Of a DNA stretch of 64,000 nucleotides, positions 46,984 to 58,341 are shown piece by piece. Numbering within the stretch: the first letter of the stretch is position 1; each line of letters starts with the position of its first letter. Under the pieces are notes generated by a model, which saw nothing but the letters and a program-made list of their open reading frames with translations, was not told where the DNA came from and searched no databases. The stretch comes from Parvularculaceae bacterium (GTDB taxonomy: Bacteria > Pseudomonadota > Alphaproteobacteria > Caulobacterales > Parvularculaceae), in assembly GCA_028280115.1 (NCBI GenBank), contig JANQMJ010000003.1, positions 1 through 64,000 of the forward strand. The letters are read 5' to 3'. Made by a program: the position numbers and the translations under genes.

Positions 46984-47853
46984 GTGGCCAACGAAGACCC
47001 CCTATTAAAAGAAGTTGATCAGGATCTGGCCGAAGAACGCCAGTGGGAGATGTTTCGCAAGCACGGTCCGGCGGTGATCGGCGCGGCGGCCGCGGTGGTC
47101 GTTGGGGTCGGGGCTTGGCAGTTTTGGACCGCGCGTCAGGACGCAGACGCCAAACGCCTGGCGTTGGAATTCAAGGCTGCGGTCGAAACATTGGCCGATG
47201 ACGAAGCCGCCGGCCGACAGGCGATGGCGGCGATCGCCGAGGAAAGCGCCGGCGGCTACGGCGTTCTGTCGCGGTTTTATCGCGCGGCCTCCTTCGGCCA
47301 GGCGGGCGAGCGCGATGCGGCGATCAGCGCTTACAGGCAAATCTATAATGACAATGCAGCGCCAAGGCAGTTGCGCGAGCTGGCGCGGATTCGCGCCGCC
47401 TACTTTGCGCTCGATTCGGGTCGGGACGCCGTTCTCGAGCATCTCGCCGATCTGGCGGAAACCGGCGGCGCCTATTCCTATCACGCGAATGAAATCGCCG
47501 GGATCGCAGCGCTTGAGGAGCAGGACTACGAAACCGCGCTGGCGATGTTCCGCGCGTTGTCGATCGATCCCGCCGCGCCGGCATCCGTTCGCAGCCGGGC
47601 GGAAGATTTCGCCGCGCTTGCCGACGCGGCGAAGGCTGGCGTCAACATCACTGGCGAAGCCCGGCTCGAAGACGTGCTCGACGCGGTTGGCGACGGCCTG
47701 ATGGATGAAACGGCGCCGCCCGAGGATGTGGGGCCGGACCCTGACGACCCTGCAGCGGCGGCGCCTGAAAATCCCGCGGCCGGTTCCGAACCCGCCGCAA
47801 CTGACGATGACGCGGCCGACGCCGCACCGCAAGAGAGTGGAAATCAACAATGA
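46984..47853 (+). CDS. YfgM-like tetratricopeptide membrane protein
   Basis: A 289-residue protein with one N-terminal transmembrane helix (AVIGAAAAVVVGVGAWQFW, about 31-49) and a periplasmic TPR-like helical region. The last ~45 residues are rich in Asp, Glu, Pro and Ala. The start is a GTG at 46984. In enteric bacteria YfgM associates with the SecYEG periplasmic chaperone network. Its position directly before bamB, overlapped by four bases, and then der matches that known order. Confidence 0.82.
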   Translation: MANEDPLLKEVDQDLAEERQWEMFRKHGPAVIGAAAAVVVGVGAWQFWTARQDADAKRLALEFKAAVETLADDEAAGRQAMAAIAEESAGGYGVLSRFYRAASFGQAGERDAAISAYRQIYNDNAAPRQLRELARIRAAYFALDSGRDAVLEHLADLAETGGAYSYHANEIAGIAALEEQDYETALAMFRALSIDPAAPASVRSRAEDFAALADAAKAGVNITGEARLEDVLDAVGDGLMDETAPPEDVGPDPDDPAAAAPENPAAGSEPAATDDDAADAAPQESGNQQ

Positions 47854-49280
47854 TGGTGGAGTTGTCCGGCTGGCGCGCCGCTTTGAGACTTTTGGCGTCG
47901 GCGCTGGCGCTGCTTGCATGCGCGGCGTGTTCTTCAGGTCCGCTTGGCGCGATCGGCGGCGTTTTCGGCGGCGGCGATGACGACAAGGAAGAAAACGCCC
48001 CGGATGAGGAAGATCGCATCTCGATTTTGGCGCTTGACGAACAATTGCGCGCCGATCCCCGCTATGCCGGCATTCCGATCGAGGTGCCGCCTTCCTATGT
48101 GAACGTTTCTTGGCCGCAGCCGGGCGGCGAAGCCGATCACACGCTGCACCACATCGCCGCCACGCTTGAACTGGCGCCGGATTGGACCGCCAATGTCGGC
48201 GGCGCGTCCAAGCGCGCCCGCCTGACGTCGCCGCCGATCGTCGTCGGCGATCGCGTTTTCGTCACCGATGCGAATGCGCATGTGACGGCGTTCGATGCAG
48301 AAACCGGCGACCGCGTGTGGCGCACGGAATTAACGCCGAAGATCAAAGAGAAGTTCCGCGTTCAGGAGATTCTCCTGATGTTCGGCGGCAAGAACCCCGC
48401 GCAGATCGGTTTCGGCGGCGGCGTCGCGTTCGACCAGGGCCGGGTGTTCGTCACATCCGGTTTCGGTTTCATCGCCGCGCTCGACGCGATCACCGGAGAA
48501 GAACTTTGGCGAGTGGAGACCACCGCGCCGGTGCGGACGCCGCCGACCGCCTATCGCGGCAAGGTGTATCTGACGACCAATACGAACGAGTTTATCGCGC
48601 TTGATCAGGCGACCGGCGAAAAAGCCTGGACGTTTCAGTCATTCGAGGAACGGGCGCGCATTCTGTCTTCGGCGAGTCCCGCCGCTGCAGGCGATCTTGT
48701 CGTCGCGCCGTTTTCTTCCGGCGAAGTCGTGGCGTTTCTTGCGGACTCCGGCCGGGCGGTCTGGAATGAAACCCTGATCCAGCAGGCGCGCATGACGGCG
48801 CTGGCGACCCTCAATGACATCGCCGGCAGTCCGGTGATCGACCGCGGCCTGGTTTACGTCGTCAGCCATGGCGGCCGGCTGGCGGCGATCGACATTCGTT
48901 CCGGGCAGCCGCTCTGGGAAGCGTCGGTCGCCAGCATGCAGACGCCCTGGGTGGCGGGCGATTTCATTTATCTGATTTCCGTTGAAGGCGAACTCGCCTG
49001 TATTTCGCGCAATGACGGCGGCGTCATCTGGGTGTCGCAGCTGCGACGCTACCAGAAGGAAAAGAAGCGCAAAGGGCGGATCAACTGGGCCGGCCCCGTG
49101 CTGGCGGGCGATTATCTCGTGCTGGTTTCGAGCCAGGGTCGGATCGTGAAAGTGTCTCCGACCACAGGGGAAGTGGTGGAGACGAAAAAAATCAGCGGCG
49201 GCTCGGTGATCGCGCCTGTCGTCGCCAATGAAAAGCTCTATATTCTGACCGAAGCAGGCAAACTGATCGCCATGCGCTAA
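47850..49280 (+). CDS. bamB: Outer membrane protein assembly factor BamB
   Basis: A 476-residue lipoprotein. The N-terminal hydrophobic stretch ends ALALLACAACSSGPLG, giving a lipobox. The rest is an eight-bladed PQQ-like beta-propeller with repeated SPPIVVGDRVFVTDANAHVTAFDAETGDRVWR-type blades (GRVFVTSGFGFIAALDAITGEELWR; GKVYLTTNTNEFIALDQATGEKAW). BamB is part of the BAM complex that inserts outer-membrane beta-barrels. It overlaps the YfgM-like gene and precedes der. Confidence 0.9.
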   Translation: MMVELSGWRAALRLLASALALLACAACSSGPLGAIGGVFGGGDDDKEENAPDEEDRISILALDEQLRADPRYAGIPIEVPPSYVNVSWPQPGGEADHTLHHIAATLELAPDWTANVGGASKRARLTSPPIVVGDRVFVTDANAHVTAFDAETGDRVWRTELTPKIKEKFRVQEILLMFGGKNPAQIGFGGGVAFDQGRVFVTSGFGFIAALDAITGEELWRVETTAPVRTPPTAYRGKVYLTTNTNEFIALDQATGEKAWTFQSFEERARILSSASPAAAGDLVVAPFSSGEVVAFLADSGRAVWNETLIQQARMTALATLNDIAGSPVIDRGLVYVVSHGGRLAAIDIRSGQPLWEASVASMQTPWVAGDFIYLISVEGELACISRNDGGVIWVSQLRRYQKEKKRKGRINWAGPVLAGDYLVLVSSQGRIVKVSPTTGEVVETKKISGGSVIAPVVANEKLYILTEAGKLIAMR

Positions 49281-49316
49281 CCTCGCGCATCTCCTGGCGA
49301 AATTGGATGTTCGGCC

Positions 49317-50675
49317 ATGTCCGTAAAAGTCGCGCTGGTCGGCCGACCGAATGTCGGAAAATCGACGCTGTTCAACCGCCTCGCCGGCAAGCGTCTGGCG
49401 CTGGTCGACGATACGCCCGGCGTTACGCGCGATCGCCGGGAAGGCGAAGCGCGGCTCGGCGATCTTTCGTTCAGCATCATCGACACGCCGGGTCTGGAGG
49501 ACGCCCCGGCGGCCGCGCTTGAAGGGCGCATGCGCCGCCAGGCCGAACTCGCGATTGAAGAAGCCGCCGTTTGTCTTTTTATCATTGACGCGCGCGCCGG
49601 CGTCACGCCGTTGGATGAGGCCTATGCAAATCTGTTGCGCGCCAGCGGCAAGCCGGTGGTGTTGCTCGCCAACAAGACCGAAGGCGGCGCCGGCGAAACC
49701 GGCCTTTATGATGCCTATCGTTTGGGGCTGGGCGATCCCGTTGCGATTTCCGCCGAGCATGGCGAAGGGATGGGTGATCTGTTCGCCGCGCTTGAACCCT
49801 ATCTGGCCGCGGAAGGGGCGGACGCGTCCGAAGACGAAACCGCCTGGGACGATCCGCTCAAGCCCTTGCGCGTGGCGATCGTCGGCCGGCCCAATGCCGG
49901 CAAGTCGACGCTGGTCAACCGCCTGATCGGCGAGGACCGCCTGCTGACCGGTCCGGAAGCCGGCATTACGCGGGATGCGATTTCCGTTGAATGGCGCTGG
50001 CGCGATAAAGACCGCGAATGGCCGGTCAAGCTGTTCGACACCGCCGGCATGCGCAAGAAGGCGAAAGTTCAATCCAAGCTTGAAAAACTCTCCGTCGCCG
50101 ACGCCCTGCGCGCGATCCGTTTCGCCGAAGTCGTGGTGCTGTTGCTGGATGCGCAAGCCCCGTTTGAAAAACAGGACCTTCAGATCGCCGACCTCGCGCT
50201 GCGCGAAGGCCGCGCGCTGGTCGTCGCCGTTAACAAATGGGACCTCGTTAAGGACCGCGACGCCTTCTTAAAGGCGTTGCGCCAACAGGCCGAACGCCTG
50301 CTCGCCCAGGCGCCGGGCGTTCCCATCGTGCCGCTGTCCGGGCTCACCGGCGCGGGGGTCCAGCGCCTGATGCCGGCGGTGACGCGGGTTTATGTCGACT
50401 GGAACGCCAGGGTGAAAACGTCCGAGCTCAATGACTGGCTGCAAGAAGCAATCGCGCGCCATCCGCCGCCGGCGGTTTCGGGCAAGCCGATCAAGATCCG
50501 CTATATCGCCCAGACCAAAACCCGTCCGCCGACTTTTGTCGCCCAATGCGCGCGGGCCCAGGAACTGCCGGCGGCCTATAAGCGCTATTTGATCAACGGC
50601 ATCCGCGAAGCATTCGACATCAAGGCCGTGCCGATCCGGCTGATCTTAAAGCGGCAAGACAATCCCTACGATTAA
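49317..50675 (+). CDS. der: Ribosome biogenesis GTPase Der
   Basis: A 452-residue protein with two tandem GTPase domains. The first has GRPNVGKST (about 9-17), DTPGLED and NKTE. The second, from about 180, has [17 protein letters not shown] and NKWD. A C-terminal KH-like domain follows from about 360. It functions in 50S subunit assembly. It is the third gene of the yfgM-bamB-der order. Confidence 0.95.
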   Translation: MSVKVALVGRPNVGKSTLFNRLAGKRLALVDDTPGVTRDRREGEARLGDLSFSIIDTPGLEDAPAAALEGRMRRQAELAIEEAAVCLFIIDARAGVTPLDEAYANLLRASGKPVVLLANKTEGGAGETGLYDAYRLGLGDPVAISAEHGEGMGDLFAALEPYLAAEGADASEDETAWDDPLKPLRVAIVGRPNAGKSTLVNRLIGEDRLLTGPEAGITRDAISVEWRWRDKDREWPVKLFDTAGMRKKAKVQSKLEKLSVADALRAIRFAEVVVLLLDAQAPFEKQDLQIADLALREGRALVVAVNKWDLVKDRDAFLKALRQQAERLLAQAPGVPIVPLSGLTGAGVQRLMPAVTRVYVDWNARVKTSELNDWLQEAIARHPPPAVSGKPIKIRYIAQTKTRPPTFVAQCARAQELPAAYKRYLINGIREAFDIKAVPIRLILKRQDNPYD

Positions 50676-50685
50676 GGCCCTACGA

Positions 50686-51426
50686 TTAAGACACGGATCG
50701 TTCCTTCCACTCGCGAAAGACCAGCCGCAAAACGCCGTCCGCCTTTTCCGTAAGCGCGCAATAGACCAGCGGCGCGAGTTCTGCCGGCCTGGGCAAGGTT
50801 TCAGGATCCTCGCCGGGCATGGCCTGCGCGCGCATGGCGGTGCGCATCGGCCCCGGATCGATAATCGCCACGGAAATATTCGCGTTCTTTGCTTCTTCCG
50901 CATAGGTCCCGGCCAGCAGTTCGAAAGCCGCCTTGGAAACGCCGTATGCGCCCCAAAAGGCCCGCGCGCGTTCGCCGCCGACGCGAGACGTCAGGCAAAT
51001 AACCCGCGCGTCTGGGGATTTGCGCAACAGCGGATCGAGGGCGCGGATCAGCCGCCAGTTCGCCGTCACGTTGAGATCGAGGGTGCGCCGCCAGACTTTC
51101 GGATCGATGTCCGTCAGGGGCGCCAGTTCGCCCAGCGTTGCGGCGTTGAGCGCGAGAATGTCGAGCGTTTCGAAGCGCTCGGCGAGGGCGGCGGCAAGCG
51201 ATTCGATTCCGTTATCGTCCGTAAGATCCATGGGGATCAGCGACGCCGTGCCGCCGGCGGCGCGAATGTCGTCATCGAGTTCTTCCAGCGCGCCGGTGGT
51301 GCGCGCCAGCGCCAGGACATGGGCGCCGGCCTTGGCCAGCATCAGGGCGATCGCCCGGCCGATGCCGCGCGACGCGCCCGTGACCAGCGCGGTCTTGCCG
51401 GCAAGATCGGGAATGGTGGCTGTCAT
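50686..51426 (-). CDS. SDR-family oxidoreductase
   Basis: A 246-residue short-chain dehydrogenase. TGASRGIG is at 16-23, LALNAATLGE replaces the usual NNAG with NAA, and the catalytic group is Ser in TSRVGG with YGVSK. The C-terminus (LVFREWKERSVS) is short and atypical. The substrate is unknown; YciK-like reductases have a similar shape. It converges with der, 10 bases after its stop. Confidence 0.85.
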   Translation of the reverse strand: MTATIPDLAGKTALVTGASRGIGRAIALMLAKAGAHVLALARTTGALEELDDDIRAAGGTASLIPMDLTDDNGIESLAAALAERFETLDILALNAATLGELAPLTDIDPKVWRRTLDLNVTANWRLIRALDPLLRKSPDARVICLTSRVGGERARAFWGAYGVSKAAFELLAGTYAEEAKNANISVAIIDPGPMRTAMRAQAMPGEDPETLPRPAELAPLVYCALTEKADGVLRLVFREWKERSVS

Positions 51427-51483
51427 GGCGTGCTTGCTAGCCTGTCGCCGGCGGCTTCGCAATCGGCCGGCCGATCAATGCCG

Positions 51484-51951
51484 TTACCCGCCCAGCGCCC
51501 GGAAAATTTCGGTGCGGACTTCCGCTTCCGGTTTCGTCGTCGGATCGTCGACATAGATTTCCCAGACCGGCATGACGGTGGGAAGGCCCTGGGACTCCGC
51601 GTAATCCCACAGCGCCTTGTGGCTCTGGCCGAGCGTTGCGTAAGATCCCACATGGGTCGCTGTCATGACATCGCCCGCTTGCATCGCCGCCGCCTTTACT
51701 TCGCCCTCGGCCTTGGCCGCATCCTCGGCGCTGACGAAGACGCCGGCGCGAAAAGCCATCTTTTCGCCGGGCATTTCCATGTAAAAAGACGCAGGCATGG
51801 ATAGCGGCGCAATGCCCTTGGCTTGCGCGAAGCCGAAGACTTCGCCGAAGCCGGAAGCCATGGCGTCGCCGATGGACTTGGCGTCGAACGCGCATTCGCG
51901 ATCGACATAAAGATAATGTTGTTCCGGCAGCGTCTTGCGTTCGATTTCCAT
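51484..51951 (-). CDS. GyrI-like / AraC effector-binding-domain protein
   Basis: A 155-residue protein. The start at 51951 has GGGAG about 8 bases upstream. LPEQHYLYVDRECAFDAKSIGDAMASGFGEVFGFAQ, then EMPGEKMAFRAGVFVSAEDAAKAEGEVKAAAMQAGDVMTATHVGSYATLGQSHKAL, fit the SRPBCC-like GyrI/BmrR C-terminal fold, which binds small hydrophobic ligands. The role is not known. Its 5' end adjoins the repeat region at 52.0-52.6 kb. Confidence 0.8.
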   Translation of the reverse strand: MEIERKTLPEQHYLYVDRECAFDAKSIGDAMASGFGEVFGFAQAKGIAPLSMPASFYMEMPGEKMAFRAGVFVSAEDAAKAEGEVKAAAMQAGDVMTATHVGSYATLGQSHKALWDYAESQGLPTVMPVWEIYVDDPTTKPEAEVRTEIFRALGG

Positions 51952-52019
51952 GAAGTCTCTCCCTTTTGATCCTGTCAAAGTCTAACGGCCCAATACCGAA
52001 CGCCGCAACATTCTCGTGC

Positions 52020-52430
52020 GTCGCGTTTGGAAACTTTCCTGGTTTCAAGCCGAAAACGCCAAAATGTGGGGCGCCATTTCGCGATTGTTTCACGGAATGT
52101 TTCACGCGCCGCCCGCTTTTTCTTCCGCATTCCACCGTCATCCCGGACGCCCCGCGCGCGAATGCGCGCAAATTATCATATGACCGCCTTCGCGGTCGGG
52201 GCGGCGTGGAACGCCGCTGCGCAGATCCGGGATCGCCTGAAACAAGGCCGGCGCAGGCCGATGGCGATCCCGTGTCAGCAGCGCGGCATTTCATGCCGCG
52301 CAGCGCACGGGATGACGGTATTATCGTTGCACTCGAATTCATCATGGCCGGCATTATATGGCCTCCCGGAAGGTGTTCGATATCTATCGACGCAATGCGG
52401 GTTTCAAGGCCGAATACCCTCCTGGGGTTG
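52020..52430 (+). repeat. Composite dispersed repeat, copy 2
   Basis: It matches 3138-3503 in the same orientation. Shared blocks include TTTCAAGCCGAAAAC, ATGTGGGGCGCCATTT, CCCCGCGCGCGAATGCGCGC, GAATTCATCATGGCCGGCAT and GGTGTTCGATATCTATCGAC. This copy has longer spacers, including a CGTTTCACGG-like stretch absent from copy 1. Confidence 0.85.
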
Positions 52431-52479
52431 AACTTTAACAGCATCGATCAACTTATTAATGCGTTGAATTTTGCGCTTT

Positions 52480-52581
52480 TCCTCCCCCGCTTGCGGGGGA
52501 GGTGTCTCCCGGACTTGATCCGGGGGACGGAGGGGGTGCGAATGCATTAGTACCCCCTTCCAACCCCCCGTAAACGGGGAA
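52480..52581. repeat. G/C-rich palindromic repeat
   Basis: The hairpin CCTCCCCCGCTTGCGGGGGAGG occupies 52481-52502 and is followed by GGAGGGGGTGCGAATGC and TACCCCCTTCCAACCCCCC. It resembles the element inside uvrA at 61640-61746 (CCCCTCTCCCGCTTGCGGGA). It lies upstream of the VOC gene's 3' end. Confidence 0.6.
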
Positions 52582-52616
52582 AGAATGCGCGACGCTTGCT
52601 GTCGCGCCGTCCTTCG

Positions 52617-53360
52617 TTACACGACAAAGAAGGCGGCCCCGCCGGGATCTTTCGCCAGGACGGTCGGTTGTTCCGGATGCGCGTCCTCGAAAATGATTTC
52701 GCCGCCGTGTTTTTCGATCGCCGCTTTGGCTTTTCGAAGATCGCCAGCCGCGAAATGAATGCCCCAGAATTCATGCGGGCCTCTTAAGTCTTCGCCGACT
52801 TTGACGATTTCCGCGACATCGACCCCAAGCGCATTGCATACGCGAAAGGCTGACGGCAGGGCGGGGTCTTGCGAAAACCGCCAATCGAAAATCGCCGCGT
52901 AAAAATCCTTTACCGCGTGGGGGTCCGAAACATAAAGACCGCGCCAGGCCATATGACCTTTGCGATAATCCTTTAAAGGCGCGAGACCCGTTCCTTCATA
53001 TACGGTAAAGCCGGCCCCGAGCGGATCGCGAATGAGCGCGATGGCATCGCGCTCCGAAAACGCGGTCGGTTCGATCTCGATCCTGCCGCCGCGCCGGGCC
53101 GCCGCCGCGCAGGCGTCTTCGATATGATCGACTGCGATATACGGCATCCAAAAGCTCGGCAGGCCGATCTTTTGAAATTTCTCGGGCATTTCAAAGATTG
53201 CCGCGGCTTCCCCCTTGCGCGCAAACGCGACGTGATAGGGCGTCCCATCGAGCTGCGCCACGGGTTTATAGTTCCACCCGAACACTTTCCTGTAGAACGC
53301 TTTGGCCGTGTCGACCCGGTATGCGGATAGATCGCACCAGACAAAGTCGCCTTTCGACAT
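52617..53360 (-). CDS. VOC-family protein with two glyoxalase-like domains
   Basis: A 247-residue protein of two vicinal-oxygen-chelate modules. The first starts FVWCDLSAYRVDTAKAFYRKVFGWNYKPV, the second GLYVSDPHAVKDFYAAIFDWRFSQD. Similar proteins (antibiotic-resistance or ring-cleavage relatives) bind metals and small substrates; no substrate can be named. I chose ATG 53360 because the upstream residues are not conserved. It is separated from katG by 123 bases containing an inverted repeat. Confidence 0.85.
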   Translation of the reverse strand: MSKGDFVWCDLSAYRVDTAKAFYRKVFGWNYKPVAQLDGTPYHVAFARKGEAAAIFEMPEKFQKIGLPSFWMPYIAVDHIEDACAAAARRGGRIEIEPTAFSERDAIALIRDPLGAGFTVYEGTGLAPLKDYRKGHMAWRGLYVSDPHAVKDFYAAIFDWRFSQDPALPSAFRVCNALGVDVAEIVKVGEDLRGPHEFWGIHFAAGDLRKAKAAIEKHGGEIIFEDAHPEQPTVLAKDPGGAAFFVV

Positions 53361-53418
53361 GTGCGGGCTCCTGGCGTCGCGTTCGGCTTGCGCGATGCGG
53401 TCCGTTCGATGAAGCGCG

Positions 53419-53458
53419 ATCGACGATCTCTGATTTACATTTTTCAAAGATCGTCGAT
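53419..53458. promoter_or_regulatory. 11-bp inverted repeat between katG and the VOC gene
   Basis: ATCGACGATCT (53419-53429) and AGATCGTCGAT (53448-53458) are exact complements with an 18-base spacer. It could be a terminator-like hairpin after katG, but there is no T-run, or an operator for the VOC gene just downstream. Confidence 0.45.
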
Positions 53459-53483
53459 GCGTTTTGGAAAATACGCCGGAAGG

Positions 53484-56107
<2,624 letters not shown>

Positions 56108-56509
56108 ATGTTTCCAAACCCAGGACCGGCGATAAAAGCGGCGGGAAGAGCGGACGCTTTACCTGCGTTTCTTTTCTCGCATCCGATGACGGCCGGCTTT
56201 TTCGGCATGATCATGTTGTCTGTGTTCGGCGCTGCGGCGGCATCGTTCTTTTCCCTGGTCGAGCCCGGCATGGGTTCTGTTGACCTGTTCGAGGCCGGGC
56301 GCGCCGGCGCCATCGTGGCGGTGATGTTGGGCGTTATTATCTATAGCGGCGTCTTTATCAGCGCGCTGTTCCTGCCCGAGGAAAGGACCGTCCGTCTGCT
56401 GTTCGTTCTCGGCGGCGCCATAGGGCTTGGCGCGCTCGTTGCTCTTGACCTCTATGTTGCGGATACGATCCGCGCCTGGCTCGTGGGCGATGGATTGAAA
56501 GCGGGCTAG
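56108..56509 (+). CDS. Hypothetical membrane protein
   Basis: A 133-residue protein with three hydrophobic stretches (FFGMIMLSVFGAAAASFFSL; GAIVAVMLGVIIYSGVFISALFL; LLFVLGGAIGLGALVALDLYV). There is no recognised domain. GCAAGGAGGCGCGCG precedes the ATG, so translation is well supported. Its neighbour downstream is another small membrane protein on the same strand. Confidence 0.65.
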   Translation: MFPNPGPAIKAAGRADALPAFLFSHPMTAGFFGMIMLSVFGAAAASFFSLVEPGMGSVDLFEAGRAGAIVAVMLGVIIYSGVFISALFLPEERTVRLLFVLGGAIGLGALVALDLYVADTIRAWLVGDGLKAG

Positions 56510-56569
56510 GGCGGGCCTTGACCCGCTGATGTCGCTGAGGCAATCGCGCCGCAGCCGGAGGCGAAACCC

Positions 56570-57082
56570 ATGCGCAAATTCCTGAAAATTCTTCACACCG
56601 TCGCCTCCTGCGGGCTGATCGGCGGGCTTGGCTGTTACATGTTGTTGCTGATCGCCGCGCCGCAGGAAACGCCCGCCGCCTATGCTGACCTGCGGCAATC
56701 GATTTCGGCGATCAGCAGATATGTCTTGCTGCCGTCGCTCGGCGTCGCGCTCGCCTCGGGCCTCTTCGCCATGGCCGCGCATCCGCCGTTTCTCGACAAG
56801 GGTTGGGTGTGGATCAAGGCGGCGATGGGCGTGTTGATGTTCATTCTCGTTCTATCCGCGGTCGGAGAATCGGCGAACCACGCAGCAGGCGTTTCTAAGA
56901 AAATTGCGGCCGGCGAGGCGACGCCCGCCATTCTCGACCAGGCGCTTCGCAAGGAATGGTACGCGCTCTGGGTGGTGATGGCGCTTTCCATCGCCAATGT
57001 GGTGCTGGGTATCTGGCGCCCGCGGCGCATCCTTCCTGCATCGCAAGCGGCGCCAAGCGCAGGCGCGGTCCAGCCGAAATAA
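56570..57082 (+). CDS. DUF2269-like membrane protein
   Basis: A 170-residue protein with four hydrophobic segments, starting MRKFLKILHTVASCGLIGGLGCYMLLL. The segments RYVLLPSLGVALASGLFAMAAHPPFLDKGWVWIKAAMGVLMFILV and EWYALWVVMALSIANVVLGIWRPR resemble the DUF2269/DUF2214-type integral membrane proteins, whose histidines may bind heme or metal. I assign the family tentatively and no function. Confidence 0.65.
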   Translation: MRKFLKILHTVASCGLIGGLGCYMLLLIAAPQETPAAYADLRQSISAISRYVLLPSLGVALASGLFAMAAHPPFLDKGWVWIKAAMGVLMFILVLSAVGESANHAAGVSKKIAAGEATPAILDQALRKEWYALWVVMALSIANVVLGIWRPRRILPASQAAPSAGAVQPK

Positions 57083-57110
57083 AAAGACAGGCTTTAGGCT
57101 TGCGCGTTGC

Positions 57111-57250
57111 CGTCATCCCGGACGCGCTGCACCATCTTTGATGGCGCGGCGCAGATCCGGGATCCAGGACTCGCCGGCGCCGCCGCCGCGATTGTTGTCG
57201 GGAAGCGCCATGGATCCCGGATCGATCCTGCGGATCGTCCGGGATGACCG
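57111..57250. repeat. Palindromic repeat with CGTCATCCCGGACG ends
   Basis: The ends CGTCATCCCGGACG (57111 on) and CGTCCGGGATGACC (to 57249) are inverted. The interior has nested hairpins such as GATCCGGGATCC. The same end sequence lies within the composite repeats at 3.2 and 52.1 kb (CATCCCGGA). Confidence 0.7.
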
Positions 57251-57308
57251 GCGAGGGGCTTGCAAAACTCTTCTTCCGCTTTCTGAGGTTTGTTTCCTAC
57301 CCCTCCAC

Positions 57309-57430
57309 CCGACTTCCCCGACGAAGTTGACGGAAGGGAACCGTCAACGGGGTCCAGTCAACATAAAAAAGACGGGCTTCGCCCGACATTATCCATTCGC
57401 TGGGTCCCGGCTTTCGCCGGGAAGAGCGGG
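57309..57430. repeat. MITE-family element, member A
   Basis: It contains AAGACGGGCTTCGCCCGACATT and GCTGGGTCCCGGCTTTCGCCGGGAAGAGCGGG, and has a diverged left end CCGACTTCCCCGACG. It matches the interior of 28803-28975. Confidence 0.7.
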
Positions 57431-57458
57431 AGGGGAAGTTTGTGTCTTACCTCTCCAT

Positions 57459-57560
57459 CCGATTTCCCCGACGCAAGTCGGGGTCCAGTCAAAGAAAGAA
57501 AGACGGACTTCGCCCGGCATTACCCGTTCGCTGGATTCCCGCTTTCGCGGGAATGAGCGG
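57459..57560. repeat. MITE-family element, member B
   Basis: It contains AAGACGGACTTCGCCCGGCATT, then CGCTGGATTCCCGCTTTCGCGGGAATGAGCGG. The left end CCGATTTCCCCGACG is diverged. It directly follows member A. Confidence 0.7.
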
Positions 57561-57580
57561 GGGAAGTGTAGTCCGTAGCC

Positions 57581-57670
57581 CGTAGAGTGCATTAAGGCTG
57601 CAGGCCGCAAGGCGCCATAGCGACGGTGGAATGGTGCATTGCGCTCCGCTTAATGCACCCTACGCTTGCT
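57581..57670 (+). repeat. GCATTAAGG repeat, copy 1
   Basis: The ~90-bp unit starts GCATTAAGGCTGCAGGCCGC and ends CGCTTAATGCACCCTACGCTTGCT, with arms GTGCATTAAG and CTTAATGCAC inverted. It is nearly identical to 58092-58181 in the same orientation. The stop codon of the SpoIIAA-like gene (57660-57662) lies inside it. Confidence 0.85.
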
Positions 57671-58046
57671 TTGTTGGCAATCGCATCCAAGCGCGCGCTT
57701 CATCGAGTTCGTGGAGTTTAAACAAGCGCATGCTCGGCCCGCCGGAGAGCGGCAACGCCGCGACCAACCGAGTGACGACGCCGATTTCGTCGCCGACCAC
57801 GGCTAAGCGTTTCATCTTCTTCACGGCGGTGATGAGTTCCTCGTTTGCCCGCCCGCCGGTCTTCAATAGACTCCAGAGTTCGTTGCGCACCCTTCCGTGC
57901 CGAACCTCAAGGGCGCTAAAGGCGTCGAATTCGGCGGCGTAGCGCATCATGACCGGCTGGAATTCCGCCAGATAGTTGTCGGGATAGCGATCAAACACGG
58001 TGACTTCGATATAGGGCGGATCGCGATGTTCGGTGACGGTGTGCAT
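57660..58046 (-). CDS. SpoIIAA/STAS-like small protein
   Basis: A 128-residue protein. MHTVTEHRDPPYIEVTVFDRYPDNYLAEFQPVMMRYAA opens it; KKMKRLAVVGDEIGVVTRLVAALPLSGGPSMRLFKLHELDEARAWM near the end fits the SpoIIAA-like/STAS family (AVVGD ... F ... DEARAW). The function is unknown. I start at ATG 58046. The stop codon comes from the flanking repeat, so the C-terminus may have been altered when the repeat inserted. Confidence 0.68.
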   Translation of the reverse strand: MHTVTEHRDPPYIEVTVFDRYPDNYLAEFQPVMMRYAAEFDAFSALEVRHGRVRNELWSLLKTGGRANEELITAVKKMKRLAVVGDEIGVVTRLVAALPLSGGPSMRLFKLHELDEARAWMRLPTKQA

Positions 58047-58091
58047 GGGGGCGATTGTAGGACGGGTTGGGCGGCGACGATACCCACAGCT

Positions 58092-58181
58092 CGTAGGGCG
58101 CATTAAGGCCGCAGGCCGCAAGGCGCCATAGCGACGGTGGAATGGCGCCTTGCGCTCCGCTTAAGGCGCCCTGGGCTTGCT
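58092..58181 (+). repeat. GCATTAAGG repeat, copy 2
   Basis: It starts GCATTAAGGCCGCAGGCCGC and ends CGCTTAAGGCGCCCTGGGCTTGCT. It shares GCAAGGCGCCATAGCGACGG, GGAATGG and GCGCTCCGCTTAA with copy 1. The two copies flank the SpoIIAA-like gene as direct repeats. Confidence 0.85.
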
Positions 58182-58191
58182 TACTCTTCTA

Positions 58192-58293
58192 CCTGCTTTC
58201 CCCGGCGGAAGCCGGGGCCCAGTAAAAGAATAAAGACGGGCTTCGCCCGACATTATTCGTTCGCTGGATTCCCGCTTTCGCGGGAATGAGCGG
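58192..58293. repeat. MITE-family element, member C
   Basis: It contains AAGACGGGCTTCGCCCGACATT, then CGCTGGATTCCCGCTTTCGCGGGAATGAGCGG, with a left end CCTGCTTTCCCCGGCGGAAG. It is almost identical to member B and lies just before the HNH gene. Confidence 0.75.
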
Positions 58294-58341
58294 GGTAAGT
58301 GTAAGGCGGGGCTCGCCATCCGCTTTCGCGCCAATATTTCA

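Larger units (their letters stand above)
51952..52616. other. Repeat-filled intergenic region
   Basis: No gene is supported here. The region holds copy 2 of the composite repeat (52020-52430), and then a G/C-rich palindromic element at 52480-52580 with arms CCTCCCCCGCTTGCGGGGGAGG (hairpin) and CCCCCTTCCAACCCCCC further on. An open frame of 335 codons crosses it on the minus strand but is repeat sequence. Confidence 0.75.
57083..57659. other. Repeat hotspot upstream of the SpoIIAA-like gene
   Basis: No gene is supported. It contains a CGTCATCCCGGACG/CGTCCGGGATGACC-ended palindromic element (57111-57250), two elements of the CCGCTCATTCCC family (57309-57430 and 57459-57560), and the first copy of the GCATTAAGG repeat (57581-57670). 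All four lie in direct succession. Confidence 0.8.
58047..58341. other. Intergenic repeats between the SpoIIAA-like and HNH genes
   Basis: No gene is visible in these 295 bases. They contain the second GCATTAAGG repeat (58092-58181) and MITE-family member C (58192-58293). Confidence 0.8.

Noticed and set aside
51437..52444. A 335-codon minus-strand open frame
   Set aside because: It runs through the GyrI-like gene in another frame and through the composite repeat; the same peptide fragments come from the repeat copy near 3.3 kb.
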